Assembly (NCBI GenBank): GCA_947452005.1 | Contig: CANGBC010000002.1 | Span: 1 to 64,000 of the forward strand | Source of the DNA: Beijerinckiaceae bacterium | GTDB taxonomy: Bacteria; Pseudomonadota; Alphaproteobacteria; Rhizobiales; Beijerinckiaceae | DNA: 64,000 nucleotides | Reading direction: 5' to 3' | Shown: positions 19,174-26,734 of the stretch, one piece after another | Numbering within the stretch: position 1 is the stretch's first letter | Layout: each line of letters begins with the position of its first letter | The notes under the pieces: model-generated | The model's database searches: none | What the model was told of the DNA's origin: nothing | The model's input: the letters and a program-made list of their open reading frames with translations, nothing else | Translations under genes and position numbers: made by a program

Positions 19174-19920
19174 ATGTCCACTCTGACCGGACTGAACAGC
19201 AAGCCGCGCCTGGCTGCCGAACTCTGCGCTGTCACGCGCATGCTCGAAGACATGGGCATTCTGCAATATAGCGGACATATCGCCGTGCGCGTGCCGGGCC
19301 AAGACGCATTGATGGTTCAGCGCCGCTCAGATTCGCGCGCCGAACTCGTGCCCGAGCGGATTGTCACAGTCGACTTTGATGGCAATGTGATCGATGGCGA
19401 CGGCAAGCCGCCGTCTGAAACAGCCATTCACATTGAGACCATGCGTGCGCGTCCTGATGTGCATGCGACGTTGCACAGCCATATGGAACTCGCCATCGCC
19501 TTCACCATGATGGAAGATGCGCAAATGTATCCGATGCGCGCCCGCGCCACACGCTGGGCGAGCGGCATTCCGACCCATCCCGATCCCAGCCACATCAAAT
19601 ATCCGCAACAGGGCAAGGATCTCGCAGCCACGCTGGCGCACCACAATGTCGCATTGATGCGCGCCCATGGCCTGCTGCTGGTGGCTGAAAGTCTGCCCGC
19701 TTTGATTTCAGACGCCGTGCATTTTGAAGAAAACGCCAAGGCGCAAATGCAGGTGATGAATGCGGGCGCCAAGCCCAAGCCGCTCACGGCAGCAGAAATC
19801 GAACAGATTCTGAAACTCGACGACCGCCCGCACCACGTTTCCAAAATGTGGAACTATTACGTGCGCAAGGGCCTGGTGGCCGGCACGGTCGAGAAAGAAT
19901 GGGATCTGCTGGAAGGGTGA
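19174..19920 (+). CDS. Class II aldolase/adducin family protein C
   Basis: A 248-residue third superfamily member in the region. It starts at the ATG at 19174, which follows a GGGAG ribosome-binding site; the longer open reading runs through the terminator and is not credible. Metal histidines appear in ATLHSHMELAIAF and MRAHGLLLVAE, and the N-terminal block is LQYSGHIAVRVPGQDALMV. It may act on an aromatic or hydroxy-acid intermediate like its neighbours, but the substrate is unknown. The strong terminator just upstream means it has its own promoter or depends on read-through. A cluster of hairpins follows it. Confidence 0.85.
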   Translation: MSTLTGLNSKPRLAAELCAVTRMLEDMGILQYSGHIAVRVPGQDALMVQRRSDSRAELVPERIVTVDFDGNVIDGDGKPPSETAIHIETMRARPDVHATLHSHMELAIAFTMMEDAQMYPMRARATRWASGIPTHPDPSHIKYPQQGKDLAATLAHHNVALMRAHGLLLVAESLPALISDAVHFEENAKAQMQVMNAGAKPKPLTAAEIEQILKLDDRPHHVSKMWNYYVRKGLVAGTVEKEWDLLEG

Positions 19921-19929
19921 CAAATCTTC

Positions 19930-20046
19930 CCCTCTCCCGCATGCGGGAGAGGGTGTCTGCGCAGCAGACGGGTGAGGGTGCGTGCGCATGTCCCACCCTC
20001 ATCCGGTTGCCTCTGGCAACCACCTTCTCCCGCCAGCGGGAGAAGG
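19930..20046. repeat. Five-hairpin intergenic repeat
   Basis: Consecutive palindromes: 19930-19953 (11-bp perfect stem CCCTCTCCCGC), 19955-19969 (GTCTGC/GCAGAC), a GGGTGAGGGTG/CACCCTCATCC pair spanning about 19971-20004, 20005-20021 (GGTTGCC/GGCAACC) and 20023-20046 (11-bp perfect stem CCTTCTCCCGC). The first and last arms are near-identical. It lies between the convergent aldolase C and cupin genes. It belongs to a different family from the CGTCATTGCGAG repeats. Confidence 0.8.
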
Positions 20047-20056
20047 GGCGCGCATC

Positions 20057-20518
20057 TCACCCCTGATGAATCGGATCAACCCACAGTACTTCGCTGGGCT
20101 GTTCCACCGCTTCAATATCCAGATTGATCGACGTCGCTTGTCCGTCTGAGCGCACGAGCACGCATTCCAGCGTCTCGTCATCGCGCGCATTGATTTCCTG
20201 ATGCGGCACAAAGGGCGGCACGAAAATGAAATCGCCCGGCCCCGCCTCAGCTGTAAATTCCAGCTTGTCGCCCCAGCGCATGCGCGCATGGCCCTTCACG
20301 ATATAGATCACACTCTCCAGTGCGCCGTGATGATGTGCGCCAGTCTTCGCGCCCGCATGGATGGTCACCGTGCCAGCCCAAAGTTTTTGCGCACCCGCAC
20401 GGGCAAAATCGATCGCGGCTTTCCGCTCCATGCCCGGCGTTGAGGGCACGCCCGCACCATCCAGCGCACCTGCGGGGATGACCCGCACGCCATCATGCTT
20501 CCAGCGCTCTGTGCTCAT
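20057..20518 (-). CDS. Small cupin-domain protein
   Basis: A 153-residue single-cupin protein. The metal motif 1 is GAHHHGALESVIYIVKGHARMRW and motif 2 is PPFVPHQEIN, so the His-His-Glu-His set is intact. The ATG at 20518 follows a GGAGG ribosome-binding site; the longer open frame upstream is not conserved-looking. Such proteins can be dioxygenases, isomerases or sensors, and no specific function can be assigned. It is convergent with aldolase C and divergent from a secreted hypothetical protein. Confidence 0.8.
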   Translation of the reverse strand: MSTERWKHDGVRVIPAGALDGAGVPSTPGMERKAAIDFARAGAQKLWAGTVTIHAGAKTGAHHHGALESVIYIVKGHARMRWGDKLEFTAEAGPGDFIFVPPFVPHQEINARDDETLECVLVRSDGQATSINLDIEAVEQPSEVLWVDPIHQG

Positions 20519-20634
20519 CGTTCTGCCTCCGAATTGATCGCCCGAACATCCAGCATCACGTGGGAGAGCGCAAGCGCAGCCACGCAAGCCAAGCTCGCGC
20601 GTTGTCGAGCTGATCCCCTGTTGCGGAGCGTAAG

Positions 20635-21039
20635 ATGCGTCGGACACTGGCAGCTTTTATCCTGCTGGCCGCCCCTGTGGCGGCGCAAGCAGGCTTTCTG
20701 GAAGAGCTGTTTGGCATACGCCCGCAGCCCCAACCAGCGCCCTATCAAGACTATTATGAGCCGCGCCAGATTGTGCCCGATCGCGGGCCACGCTTGCCGG
20801 TGCTGGATGTGCCGACCGCGCGCGTGGAATCGACCTGTTGCAAACATGGCGAAGATCCGATGCAAGCCCTGCTCAATGACGACACATTGGTGCGTGGTGA
20901 TATCGTCATGACGACGGAAGGGTTGCGTAGCTTTGTTGGGTCACGCCCACCCCATGCGATGCGCGATTTCGTACCCGTCGGCAAAGCCACAAGCCTCAGC
21001 GCCGAACGCAAGAAACAATTGCTGGCGCTTGATCGGTAG
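20635..21039 (+). CDS. Hypothetical secreted protein with a Cys-Cys motif
   Basis: A 134-residue protein with a classical signal peptide (MRRTLAAFILLAAPVAAQA, cleavage about residue 19). A proline- and tyrosine-rich linker (about residues 30-50) and a conserved-looking domain with ESTCCKHGEDP and RGDIVMTTEGLRSFVG follow. I do not recognise the family. The pattern suggests a periplasmic protein. A GGAG ribosome-binding site precedes the ATG. It stands alone, 116 bases from the divergent cupin gene. Confidence 0.65.
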   Translation: MRRTLAAFILLAAPVAAQAGFLEELFGIRPQPQPAPYQDYYEPRQIVPDRGPRLPVLDVPTARVESTCCKHGEDPMQALLNDDTLVRGDIVMTTEGLRSFVGSRPPHAMRDFVPVGKATSLSAERKKQLLALDR

Positions 21040-21160
21040 CGCCCGCTGCGGCAGCAACACAGTTAATCGGCCCTTTCACCAGTCGGCAGAGTGCGCGGCT
21101 TCTGGCACACGCAACAGCAAAGTCTCTCTGGCATGCTGCACTTATCGATGGGAGCCAGAC

Positions 21161-21433
21161 ATGACACATGAGGACAAGATCATTGCGAGCGAACGGGTTT
21201 GCCGCAATTGCCGCTATCTCTCCTGCGCAGGCGGCGCGACGCTGCGCTGCGCAGACCCGGCCGCGCTGGATTTTCATCGCGACGTCGCCCCACGCGGATC
21301 CTGTGGCCGGTTTCAGATTTCGTTCAAAGCCGTGCGCCAGCTGGCTTTCGCCTCCAGCACACCGCAGCGCGCGGAAGTTTGGGAAATGGCCATGCAGCGG
21401 CGCGCAAACGCGCTCATCATCAGCGCGCCATAA
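21161..21433 (+). CDS. Small Cys-rich hypothetical protein
   Basis: A 90-residue protein starting MTHEDKIIASERVCRNCRYL, with a CX2C pair, another cysteine four residues later (LSCAGG), and later single cysteines in RCADP and GSCGRF. This could be a zinc- or iron-sulfur-binding module. The longer open frame from 20933 overlaps the preceding gene in another frame, so I chose the ATG at 21161, which follows GGGAGCC. I recognise no family. A bidirectional terminator follows directly. Confidence 0.6.
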   Translation: MTHEDKIIASERVCRNCRYLSCAGGATLRCADPAALDFHRDVAPRGSCGRFQISFKAVRQLAFASSTPQRAEVWEMAMQRRANALIISAP

Positions 21434-21465
21434 AAAAAGGCGCGAACCTTGCGGGTTCGCGCCTT
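21431..21465. terminator. Terminator between convergent genes
   Basis: A perfect 12-bp stem (21437-21448 with 21454-21465) with a 5-base loop. A run of seven A precedes it on the plus strand, so it has a U-tract when read on the reverse strand and mainly ends the bicupin transcript. Confidence 0.85.
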
Positions 21466-21487
21466 CGTCTCACCGCAAGGGTGAAAC

Positions 21488-22717
21488 TTACATCACATTG
21501 CCGACGGCATCGCCTGCCGCAGCATCGGCGTAGAATTCCGGCAACATGCGCGACTCGACACCTTCCGCCTTGAGGCGTTCAGCGAATTCGTTGCGCAAAT
21601 GCGGATCTTCGTCGCAATAAGGAATGGCCGAGCCGCCCTTCTTCAGGTCGATCGCGCCGTAATCCATGATCGCTTCGCCCGGCAGGCCGGCCTTGCGCGA
21701 ACGCTGGTTGTTCGGACCATGCCAAGCCGAGACGCGCAGCGGCTCCTTGGAAATACCAAAGTGCTGGTGGAACCAGTCACCCGACATCGGAGCAGCCGAA
21801 ACCAGACCGCCGTATTCGTAATCCTGACGGCGCACGAGTTCGGACTTGCCCGCTTCCCACGGACGCATGCCGATGACATCGGCCGGCCATGTGTAGGTGT
21901 AGCCCTTGCCCTTGAGGCAGAGCAGAACCGCAGCCGAGGCATGCTTATGGGCCTTGGAATAGCGGCCCGTCTCATGCTGGCCGATCCAGAAGTAGAAGCG
22001 GTTGCCGGCCATCCACGGCTCAACGCGGCGATAGCCCGGTGAACGGCGGTTATCGAGCGGCAGCTCGCAATTGATCAGATCGGGGATGAAGTTGGTGCGG
22101 CGCATGGCCAGACCACGCACCGGATCGGGCTCAACGTCCTCAACCGATTTAAAGTAATCTTCATTGCCCGAATAGCGATCAGTGAAGCTGAAATCATTGT
22201 TGAAGATGAAGTTCGCATTGTCGAACAGGTTCATCACATTCGGGGCCGTCGTGCCGCAATAGAGCAGCGCAGGCGAGTTCGTCGCGTTGACGAAACGATG
22301 TGATGCGTTCAGCGGGATCGAAAACGTCGAGCCCTTCTGCCATTCAAAGGTCTGCTTCTTGGAGGCATTGGCACCCGACCACACTTCGGTGGAGCCGCGG
22401 CCTTCAACGACGAAAACAACCTTTTCATACATGTGCTTGTCGACATTCAGCGCGCCACCAGCGGGCACTTCGACGACATAAGAACCCCAGAGGCCTTCGG
22501 TGCCAAACAGCTGGATGTATGAGCCACGACCGCCGAGGCGCTTCCAAGGCTTCAGTTCAATATCGAGAACCGTGCGCACGCCGATGCTGCGGTAGCAAGG
22601 AATGCCTTCTGATTCCATGAACTGGTCATAAGGCATGGCCGGCCGCTTGAACTTGCCCAGACCAGCGATTTCGCCAGCTTTCGGTTCGTGCCAATGTGAT
22701 GGTGCGTCATGCGGCAT
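21488..22717 (-). CDS. Bicupin protein (gentisate dioxygenase-like fold)
   Basis: A 409-residue protein with two cupin domains. The first spans about residues 75-165 (LNVDKHMYEKVVFVVEGRGSTEVW, then SIPLNASHRFVN). The second spans about 255-350 (YSKAHKHASAAVLLCLKGKGYTY, then GDWFHQHFGIS). Metal histidines are present in the second domain (KAHKH, FHQHF). It resembles ring-cleaving or ring-modifying bicupins, but I cannot assign a substrate. The gene is isolated on the reverse strand, with its own terminator. Its setting among aromatic-acid genes favours a dioxygenase role; that is inference. Confidence 0.75.
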   Translation of the reverse strand: MPHDAPSHWHEPKAGEIAGLGKFKRPAMPYDQFMESEGIPCYRSIGVRTVLDIELKPWKRLGGRGSYIQLFGTEGLWGSYVVEVPAGGALNVDKHMYEKVVFVVEGRGSTEVWSGANASKKQTFEWQKGSTFSIPLNASHRFVNATNSPALLYCGTTAPNVMNLFDNANFIFNNDFSFTDRYSGNEDYFKSVEDVEPDPVRGLAMRRTNFIPDLINCELPLDNRRSPGYRRVEPWMAGNRFYFWIGQHETGRYSKAHKHASAAVLLCLKGKGYTYTWPADVIGMRPWEAGKSELVRRQDYEYGGLVSAAPMSGDWFHQHFGISKEPLRVSAWHGPNNQRSRKAGLPGEAIMDYGAIDLKKGGSAIPYCDEDPHLRNEFAERLKAEGVESRMLPEFYADAAAGDAVGNVM

Positions 22718-22845
22718 GGGAATCCTCGCTCTTGTTGTTGTCGGGACTTGCTCCGGCCTCGGGGGTTGAGTGCCCTCTACTTTCGGAGAAGATGCCTCTG
22801 ATTAGCAGAGGCTTTCGCTGGTTCCAAGCACGATCCGCGGCCGGT

Positions 22846-23040
22846 TCAGCCGCCCGCCCGGTTGGCCTCTTCCTGAAGGGCTTTCAGCTCGGCTGCCAGG
22901 GCCTCGTAGCGGGCCAGCCAGCGGGCGAGATCGCGCTTGACGTCAAGATTGGTGGCCTCAGCCTCGAGCTGACGCACATGGTCGGCCAGAGCGCTCGCGC
23001 GCTCCACTGCATCTTGCCAGGTTTTGTCGAAATCGAGCAT
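22846..23040 (-). CDS. Short coiled-coil hypothetical protein
   Basis: A 64-residue, highly charged, all-helical protein (WQDAVERASALADHVRQLEA, then DLARWLARYEALAAELKALQ). It has no cysteines, signal or membrane segment. A good ribosome-binding site (AAGGGACC) precedes the ATG, which supports a real gene. No family is recognised. Confidence 0.55.
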   Translation of the reverse strand: MLDFDKTWQDAVERASALADHVRQLEAEATNLDVKRDLARWLARYEALAAELKALQEEANRAGG

Positions 23041-23082
23041 GAGGGTCCCTTATCCGAGGTCATTATAGCCTAAGGGCGGCTC

Positions 23083-23505
23083 TTACTCGACCCTCTTCTT
23101 GCCGATCGGCCCCAGACGGCCCAGGTGCGTATCCTGAAAATGCGACCCATATTTCAGCCCGTAGCCCAGCATGCGGTCGAAGCCAATATGTGCGACCCAG
23201 ATGAGGGACAGGCCCAGAAATGGCTCCTGCCCCAAGAACCAGGCCAGAACCCCCAGCGCAATCGCCCCCGCATAGCTATGCAAGGCATTATAGGCGATGG
23301 CGCCAGCCACCGGCCCGGCCAGATAGGCAAGAAAACTGATGTCAGGGGCCAGAAAGAAGACAAAAAAGCCCATGGTTGAAAAACCCAGCGCGAAATAGGC
23401 AAAGGTCGCGACGGCAAAGACGGTCAGGCCTTCCAGACGCAGCAGGTAAAGCGGCCAGCCCTGTACGGCAGGCACCGTCATTAAATCTTTTCTGAAATCA
23501 GTCAT
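23083..23505 (-). CDS. DUF4260 membrane protein
   Basis: A 140-residue integral membrane protein with about four helices. The conserved family pieces are [61 protein letters not shown] and DTHLG. The function is unknown. The ATG at 23505 (MTDFRKDL) fits the family length; a second ATG at 23481 is possible. The open frame extends far upstream but there overlaps the divergent YaiI-family gene and is not coding. Confidence 0.8.
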   Translation of the reverse strand: MTDFRKDLMTVPAVQGWPLYLLRLEGLTVFAVATFAYFALGFSTMGFFVFFLAPDISFLAYLAGPVAGAIAYNALHSYAGAIALGVLAWFLGQEPFLGLSLIWVAHIGFDRMLGYGLKYGSHFQDTHLGRLGPIGKKRVE

Positions 23506-23574
23506 GAAAATCCCCGTCTCGGCAATGAGGGGAGTGTCCGAATTTGCCGGTGGCTTTGCAAGGCGAGGCTCTGC

Positions 23575-24060
23575 ATGCTTAATCAAGCCATGCCTGCCCC
23601 TATCACCCTCTACCTCGATGCCGATGCCTGTCCCGTCAAAGACGAGGCCTATCGGGTGGCGGAGCGCTATGGGCTCAAGGTCTTTGTGGTGGCCAATGCC
23701 TTCATCAACGTGCCCCGCTCGCCCCTGATCGAACGGGTGATTGTGCCCGCCGGGCCCGATGTCGCCGATGACTGGATTGTCGAGCGGGCGGGGCCGGGCG
23801 CCATTATTGTCACCACCGACATCCCGTTGGCCGCACGCGGCGTCAAAGCCGGCGCCGAGGTCATCTCGCCCAAGGGCAAGGTTTTTAACGAGGATTCCAT
23901 CGGCATGGCGCTGGCCACCCGCAATCTGATGGAAGATTTGCGCAGCGCGGGCGAAACCACCCGCGGCCCCGCCCCCTTCAGCCCTCGCGACCGCAGCGCC
24001 TTTCTGTCCGCGCTGGATCTGGCCGTCAACAGACTGAAGCGGGCCGGATTTACGCCCTGA
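23575..24060 (+). CDS. YaiI/YqxD family protein (UPF0178, DUF188)
   Basis: A 161-residue PIN-like protein with the signature [20 protein letters not shown] and [20 protein letters not shown], plus the C-terminal [19 protein letters not shown]. The conserved aspartates suggest a nuclease-like fold; no activity is established. The ATG at 23590 ([10 protein letters not shown]) may be the real start, five codons into the frame given. It ends 81 bases before the ring-cleavage operon start and is probably unrelated to it. Confidence 0.88.
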   Translation: MLNQAMPAPITLYLDADACPVKDEAYRVAERYGLKVFVVANAFINVPRSPLIERVIVPAGPDVADDWIVERAGPGAIIVTTDIPLAARGVKAGAEVISPKGKVFNEDSIGMALATRNLMEDLRSAGETTRGPAPFSPRDRSAFLSALDLAVNRLKRAGFTP

Positions 24061-24073
24061 CAGGGCCAAGGCC

Positions 24074-24119
24074 TTGACTCCCCGGCACCTGTTGCCGACT
24101 TTGATTTCCAACGAAAGTC
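24074..24119 (+). promoter_or_regulatory. Candidate promoter and operator of the ring-cleavage operon
   Basis: A TTGACT hexamer at 24074-24079 is a possible -35 element. An inverted repeat, GACTTT (24097-24102) and AAAGTC (24114-24119) with an 11-base spacer, sits just upstream of the dioxygenase ribosome-binding site, where a repressor could block transcription. No regulator gene is encoded nearby, so the partner is unknown. Confidence 0.35.
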
Positions 24120-24141
24120 AAAGATGCCGGGAGGCAACAGA

Positions 24142-25032
24142 ATGATCATCGACGACGAAAAGGGCGTCACGCCAGCTGTCCTGAAAGCCATGGAAGGCAC
24201 GACCAATGCGCGTGCCCGCCAGATCATGGAAGCCTTGGTGCGCCACTCCCATGCTTTTGCGCAAGAAGTGCAGCTCACAGAAGAAGAATTCGAATATGGA
24301 ATCGACTTCCTGAACCGCATCGGCAAGACGACCAATGATGTTCATAACGAAGCCATTCTCTTCTCCGACACCATTGGCTTTTCGACGCTCGTTTGCTTGA
24401 TGAACAATGGCAAGAATGGCGCAACCGAAACCGCGGCCGCTTTGCTCGGACCCTTCTGGCGCATGAACTCGCCCAAAACCGAAAATGGCGGCTCGATTGT
24501 GCGCTCTGACACGCCCGGCCCCGTGCTCTTTGCCAATTGTCTGGTGAAAGACCAAGACGGCCATCCGCTCGCGGGTGTTGAAATTGACGTGTGGCAATCT
24601 TCCCCCGTCGGACTTTACGAAAATCAGGATGAATCGCAGATCGACATGAATTTGCGCGGCAAATTCATCACGGATGCGCAGGGACGCTTCTTCTTCCGCT
24701 CGGTGAAACCGGCAGGCTATCCGATTCCGCTGCACGGACCTGTGGGCGATATGATCCGCGCGCAGCATCGCCGCCATTTCCGCCCGGCGCATATTCACTT
24801 CCTGTGCTTCAAGGACGGCTACAAGACACTCGTCACGCAGGTCTTCGTCGATGACGACAAGGATCTCGAAAACGATGTGGTCTTTGGCGTGACGCGCGCT
24901 TTGGTTGGCGATTATGTGAAACATAACGGCAATGCGCCCGCACCCGATGTGACAGGCGAGTGGTATTCGCTCGACTATACATTCGTGATGGAAAAGGGCG
25001 TGGCGAAGCTGCCGCATCCGCCGATCAAGTAA
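24142..25032 (+). CDS. Intradiol ring-cleavage dioxygenase (hydroxyquinol/catechol type)
   Basis: A 296-residue non-haem iron(III) dioxygenase that opens an aromatic ring between two hydroxyls. The N-terminal helical dimerisation domain occupies about residues 1-100 and LLGPFWR starts the catalytic domain. The four iron ligands are visible as Tyr159 (VGLYEN), Tyr193 (AGYPIP), and His217 and His219 (RPAHIHF). The single-chain form and helical N-terminus favour hydroxyquinol or catechol 1,2-dioxygenase over protocatechuate 3,4-dioxygenase. The ATG at 24142 follows GGGAGG and is preferred over an earlier ATG at 24124. It is the first gene of a co-directional run with SDR, BKACE, MDR and cupin genes. 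Confidence 0.88.
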   Translation: MIIDDEKGVTPAVLKAMEGTTNARARQIMEALVRHSHAFAQEVQLTEEEFEYGIDFLNRIGKTTNDVHNEAILFSDTIGFSTLVCLMNNGKNGATETAAALLGPFWRMNSPKTENGGSIVRSDTPGPVLFANCLVKDQDGHPLAGVEIDVWQSSPVGLYENQDESQIDMNLRGKFITDAQGRFFFRSVKPAGYPIPLHGPVGDMIRAQHRRHFRPAHIHFLCFKDGYKTLVTQVFVDDDKDLENDVVFGVTRALVGDYVKHNGNAPAPDVTGEWYSLDYTFVMEKGVAKLPHPPIK

Positions 25033-25047
25033 GAGAGCCAGCGACAC

Positions 25048-25812
25048 ATGACCTATCCGATTTCGCAGGCTGGACGCATTGTTCTTGTCATGGGTGGCGC
25101 GGGCGGCGTTGGCAAAGCCACCGCGCGGCTCTTTGCCGAAAGCGGCGCGCAGGTGGCGATCACCTATCGTGATGATGCGAGCAAAGCGGCTGAGGCACAG
25201 GCTTTTGTGAAAAGCCTGCCGGGCAGCAATCATGCGGCCTTTGCAGCTGACGTGGGCGACACGGCCACGCTGCTCGCCTTGCGTGATGCGATGCAGGCCA
25301 AATACGGCGACAGGCTGCATGTGCTGGTCAATTCGGCAGGCTTCACCAAGCCCATCCCGCATGCTGATCTCGATACGCTGGATGATGAGCTGATCGACCG
25401 GATGTTTGCCATCAACTGGCGCGGCCAGTTTGCCACCGTGCGCACTTTTGCGCCCATGCTCAAAGCCTCGGGCGATGGGCTCATCGTGTCGATCTCGTCC
25501 ATTGCTGCCAACAATGGAAATGGCTCCAACATTGCCTATGGCGCCGTGAAGGCAGGCATTGAAGCGATGACGAAATCGCTCGCCCGTGCATTGGCGCCAG
25601 AAATTCGCGCGATGAATGTCTCGCCCGGTGTGGTGGACACAGGCTTTGTGGCCGGACGCGGGGCGGAATTTAACGCCAAGACCGCCGCCTCCACACCACT
25701 CAAGCGCGTGGCCACAGCTGATGATGTTGCTGCAGCCGTTCTGGCTTGTGCCACCCACCTCACTTATTCGACCGGCACGACGATCACCGTCGATGGCGGC
25801 CGCGCGCTTTAA
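25048..25812 (+). CDS. Short-chain dehydrogenase/reductase
   Basis: A 254-residue classical SDR. The cofactor loop is GGAGGVGKATA, strand 4 has NSAGF, the catalytic serine is in SISSIAANN, and the YGAVKAG segment supplies the Tyr-X3-Lys pair. The C-terminal TGTTITVDGGRAL is typical. The substrate is unknown; in this operon it could reduce or oxidise a ring-cleavage product or a hydroxylated side chain. It starts 15 bases after the dioxygenase and ends 11 bases before the BKACE gene, so it is certainly co-transcribed. Confidence 0.88.
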   Translation: MTYPISQAGRIVLVMGGAGGVGKATARLFAESGAQVAITYRDDASKAAEAQAFVKSLPGSNHAAFAADVGDTATLLALRDAMQAKYGDRLHVLVNSAGFTKPIPHADLDTLDDELIDRMFAINWRGQFATVRTFAPMLKASGDGLIVSISSIAANNGNGSNIAYGAVKAGIEAMTKSLARALAPEIRAMNVSPGVVDTGFVAGRGAEFNAKTAASTPLKRVATADDVAAAVLACATHLTYSTGTTITVDGGRAL

Positions 25813-25823
25813 AGGAACGCCAC

Positions 25824-26708
25824 ATGCGCCGTCCGCTCGACAAGGTTTTCATCACCTGTGCCATCACCGGCAATCTCACCTTGCCGGAGCAGACGCCCTA
25901 TCTGCCGATCACGCCCGAAGAGATTGCCAATTCTGCTTTGGGCGCTGCCGAGATGGGCGCTGCCATTGTGCATTTGCATGTGCGCGAGCCGGGCTCCGGC
26001 AATCCGTCGATGGAAATTGCCTATTACCAGGACGTGGTGGAGCGTATCCGCGCACGCAACAAGGATGTGATCCTCAACATCACCACGGGACCGGGCGGGC
26101 GCTTTGTGCCCTCCGACGAAGACCCGAAAGTGGCAGGCCCCGGCACAACATTGCTCGCACCTGAAAAGCGCGTCGAACATATTGCGCTGCTGAAGCCTGA
26201 AATCTGCACGCTTGATTTGAACACGATGAATTCGGGCGGACAGGTTGTCATCAACACGCCCAAAAACGTGCGCCGCATGGCGAAGGTGATCAATGAGGCA
26301 GGCGTGAAGCCCGAGATCGAATTGTTCGATTCCGGCGATATCGCGCTCATGCATGATCTCATCAAGGACGGTACGCTGAAGGGCCCCGTACTCACCTCTT
26401 TTGTCATGGGCGTCTCTTACGGCTTCCAGCCGAGCCCCGAGACCGTGCTTTATGCGCGCTCGCTTTTGCCGGGCGACGCGCATTTCACTGCCATCGGCAT
26501 TGGCCGCCATGCTTTCACCAGCGTGGCGCAATCCTATCTCGCAGGCGGGCATGTGCGTGTCGGGCTTGAAGATGGCGTCTATCTGTCGAGGGGCGTGTTG
26601 GCAGAATCCAATGCCGTGCTCGTCGAAAAGGCGCGGCGCATGGTGGAAGATCTTGGCGGCCAGATTGCAACCGCGCGTGAGACGCGCGCCATGCTGGGCT
26701 TTGCCTGA
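25824..26708 (+). CDS. Beta-keto acid cleavage enzyme (BKACE, DUF849)
   Basis: A 294-residue TIM-barrel zinc enzyme of the Kce family. Members condense a beta-keto acid with acetyl-CoA and split the adduct to acetoacetate and a new acyl-CoA. Conserved pieces are KVFITCAITGNLTLPEQTP, the zinc pair HLHVREPG (His50, His52), NITTGPGGRF, LDLNTMN and GIGRHAFT. The ATG at 25824 follows AAAGGAA; the longer reading lies inside the SDR gene. Family members differ in beta-keto acid specificity. Next to a ring-cleavage dioxygenase and a reductase, 3-oxoadipate is the natural guess, which would give succinyl-CoA and acetoacetate; this is inference. Confidence 0.9.
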   Translation: MRRPLDKVFITCAITGNLTLPEQTPYLPITPEEIANSALGAAEMGAAIVHLHVREPGSGNPSMEIAYYQDVVERIRARNKDVILNITTGPGGRFVPSDEDPKVAGPGTTLLAPEKRVEHIALLKPEICTLDLNTMNSGGQVVINTPKNVRRMAKVINEAGVKPEIELFDSGDIALMHDLIKDGTLKGPVLTSFVMGVSYGFQPSPETVLYARSLLPGDAHFTAIGIGRHAFTSVAQSYLAGGHVRVGLEDGVYLSRGVLAESNAVLVEKARRMVEDLGGQIATARETRAMLGFA

Positions 26709-26734
26709 ACAGAATAAACTGGAGAGTAAAACGC

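Noticed and set aside
23506-24111. An upstream extension of the DUF4260 gene
   Set aside because: It runs opposite the YaiI-family gene and encodes low-complexity Gly/Arg-rich sequence outside the family's length.
24118-25758. A 546-codon open frame on the reverse strand
   Set aside because: It lies opposite the dioxygenase and SDR genes, which have full family motifs and catalytic residues; the antisense protein has no recognisable domain and is rich in His and Arg, as expected of a shadow of GC-rich coding DNA.
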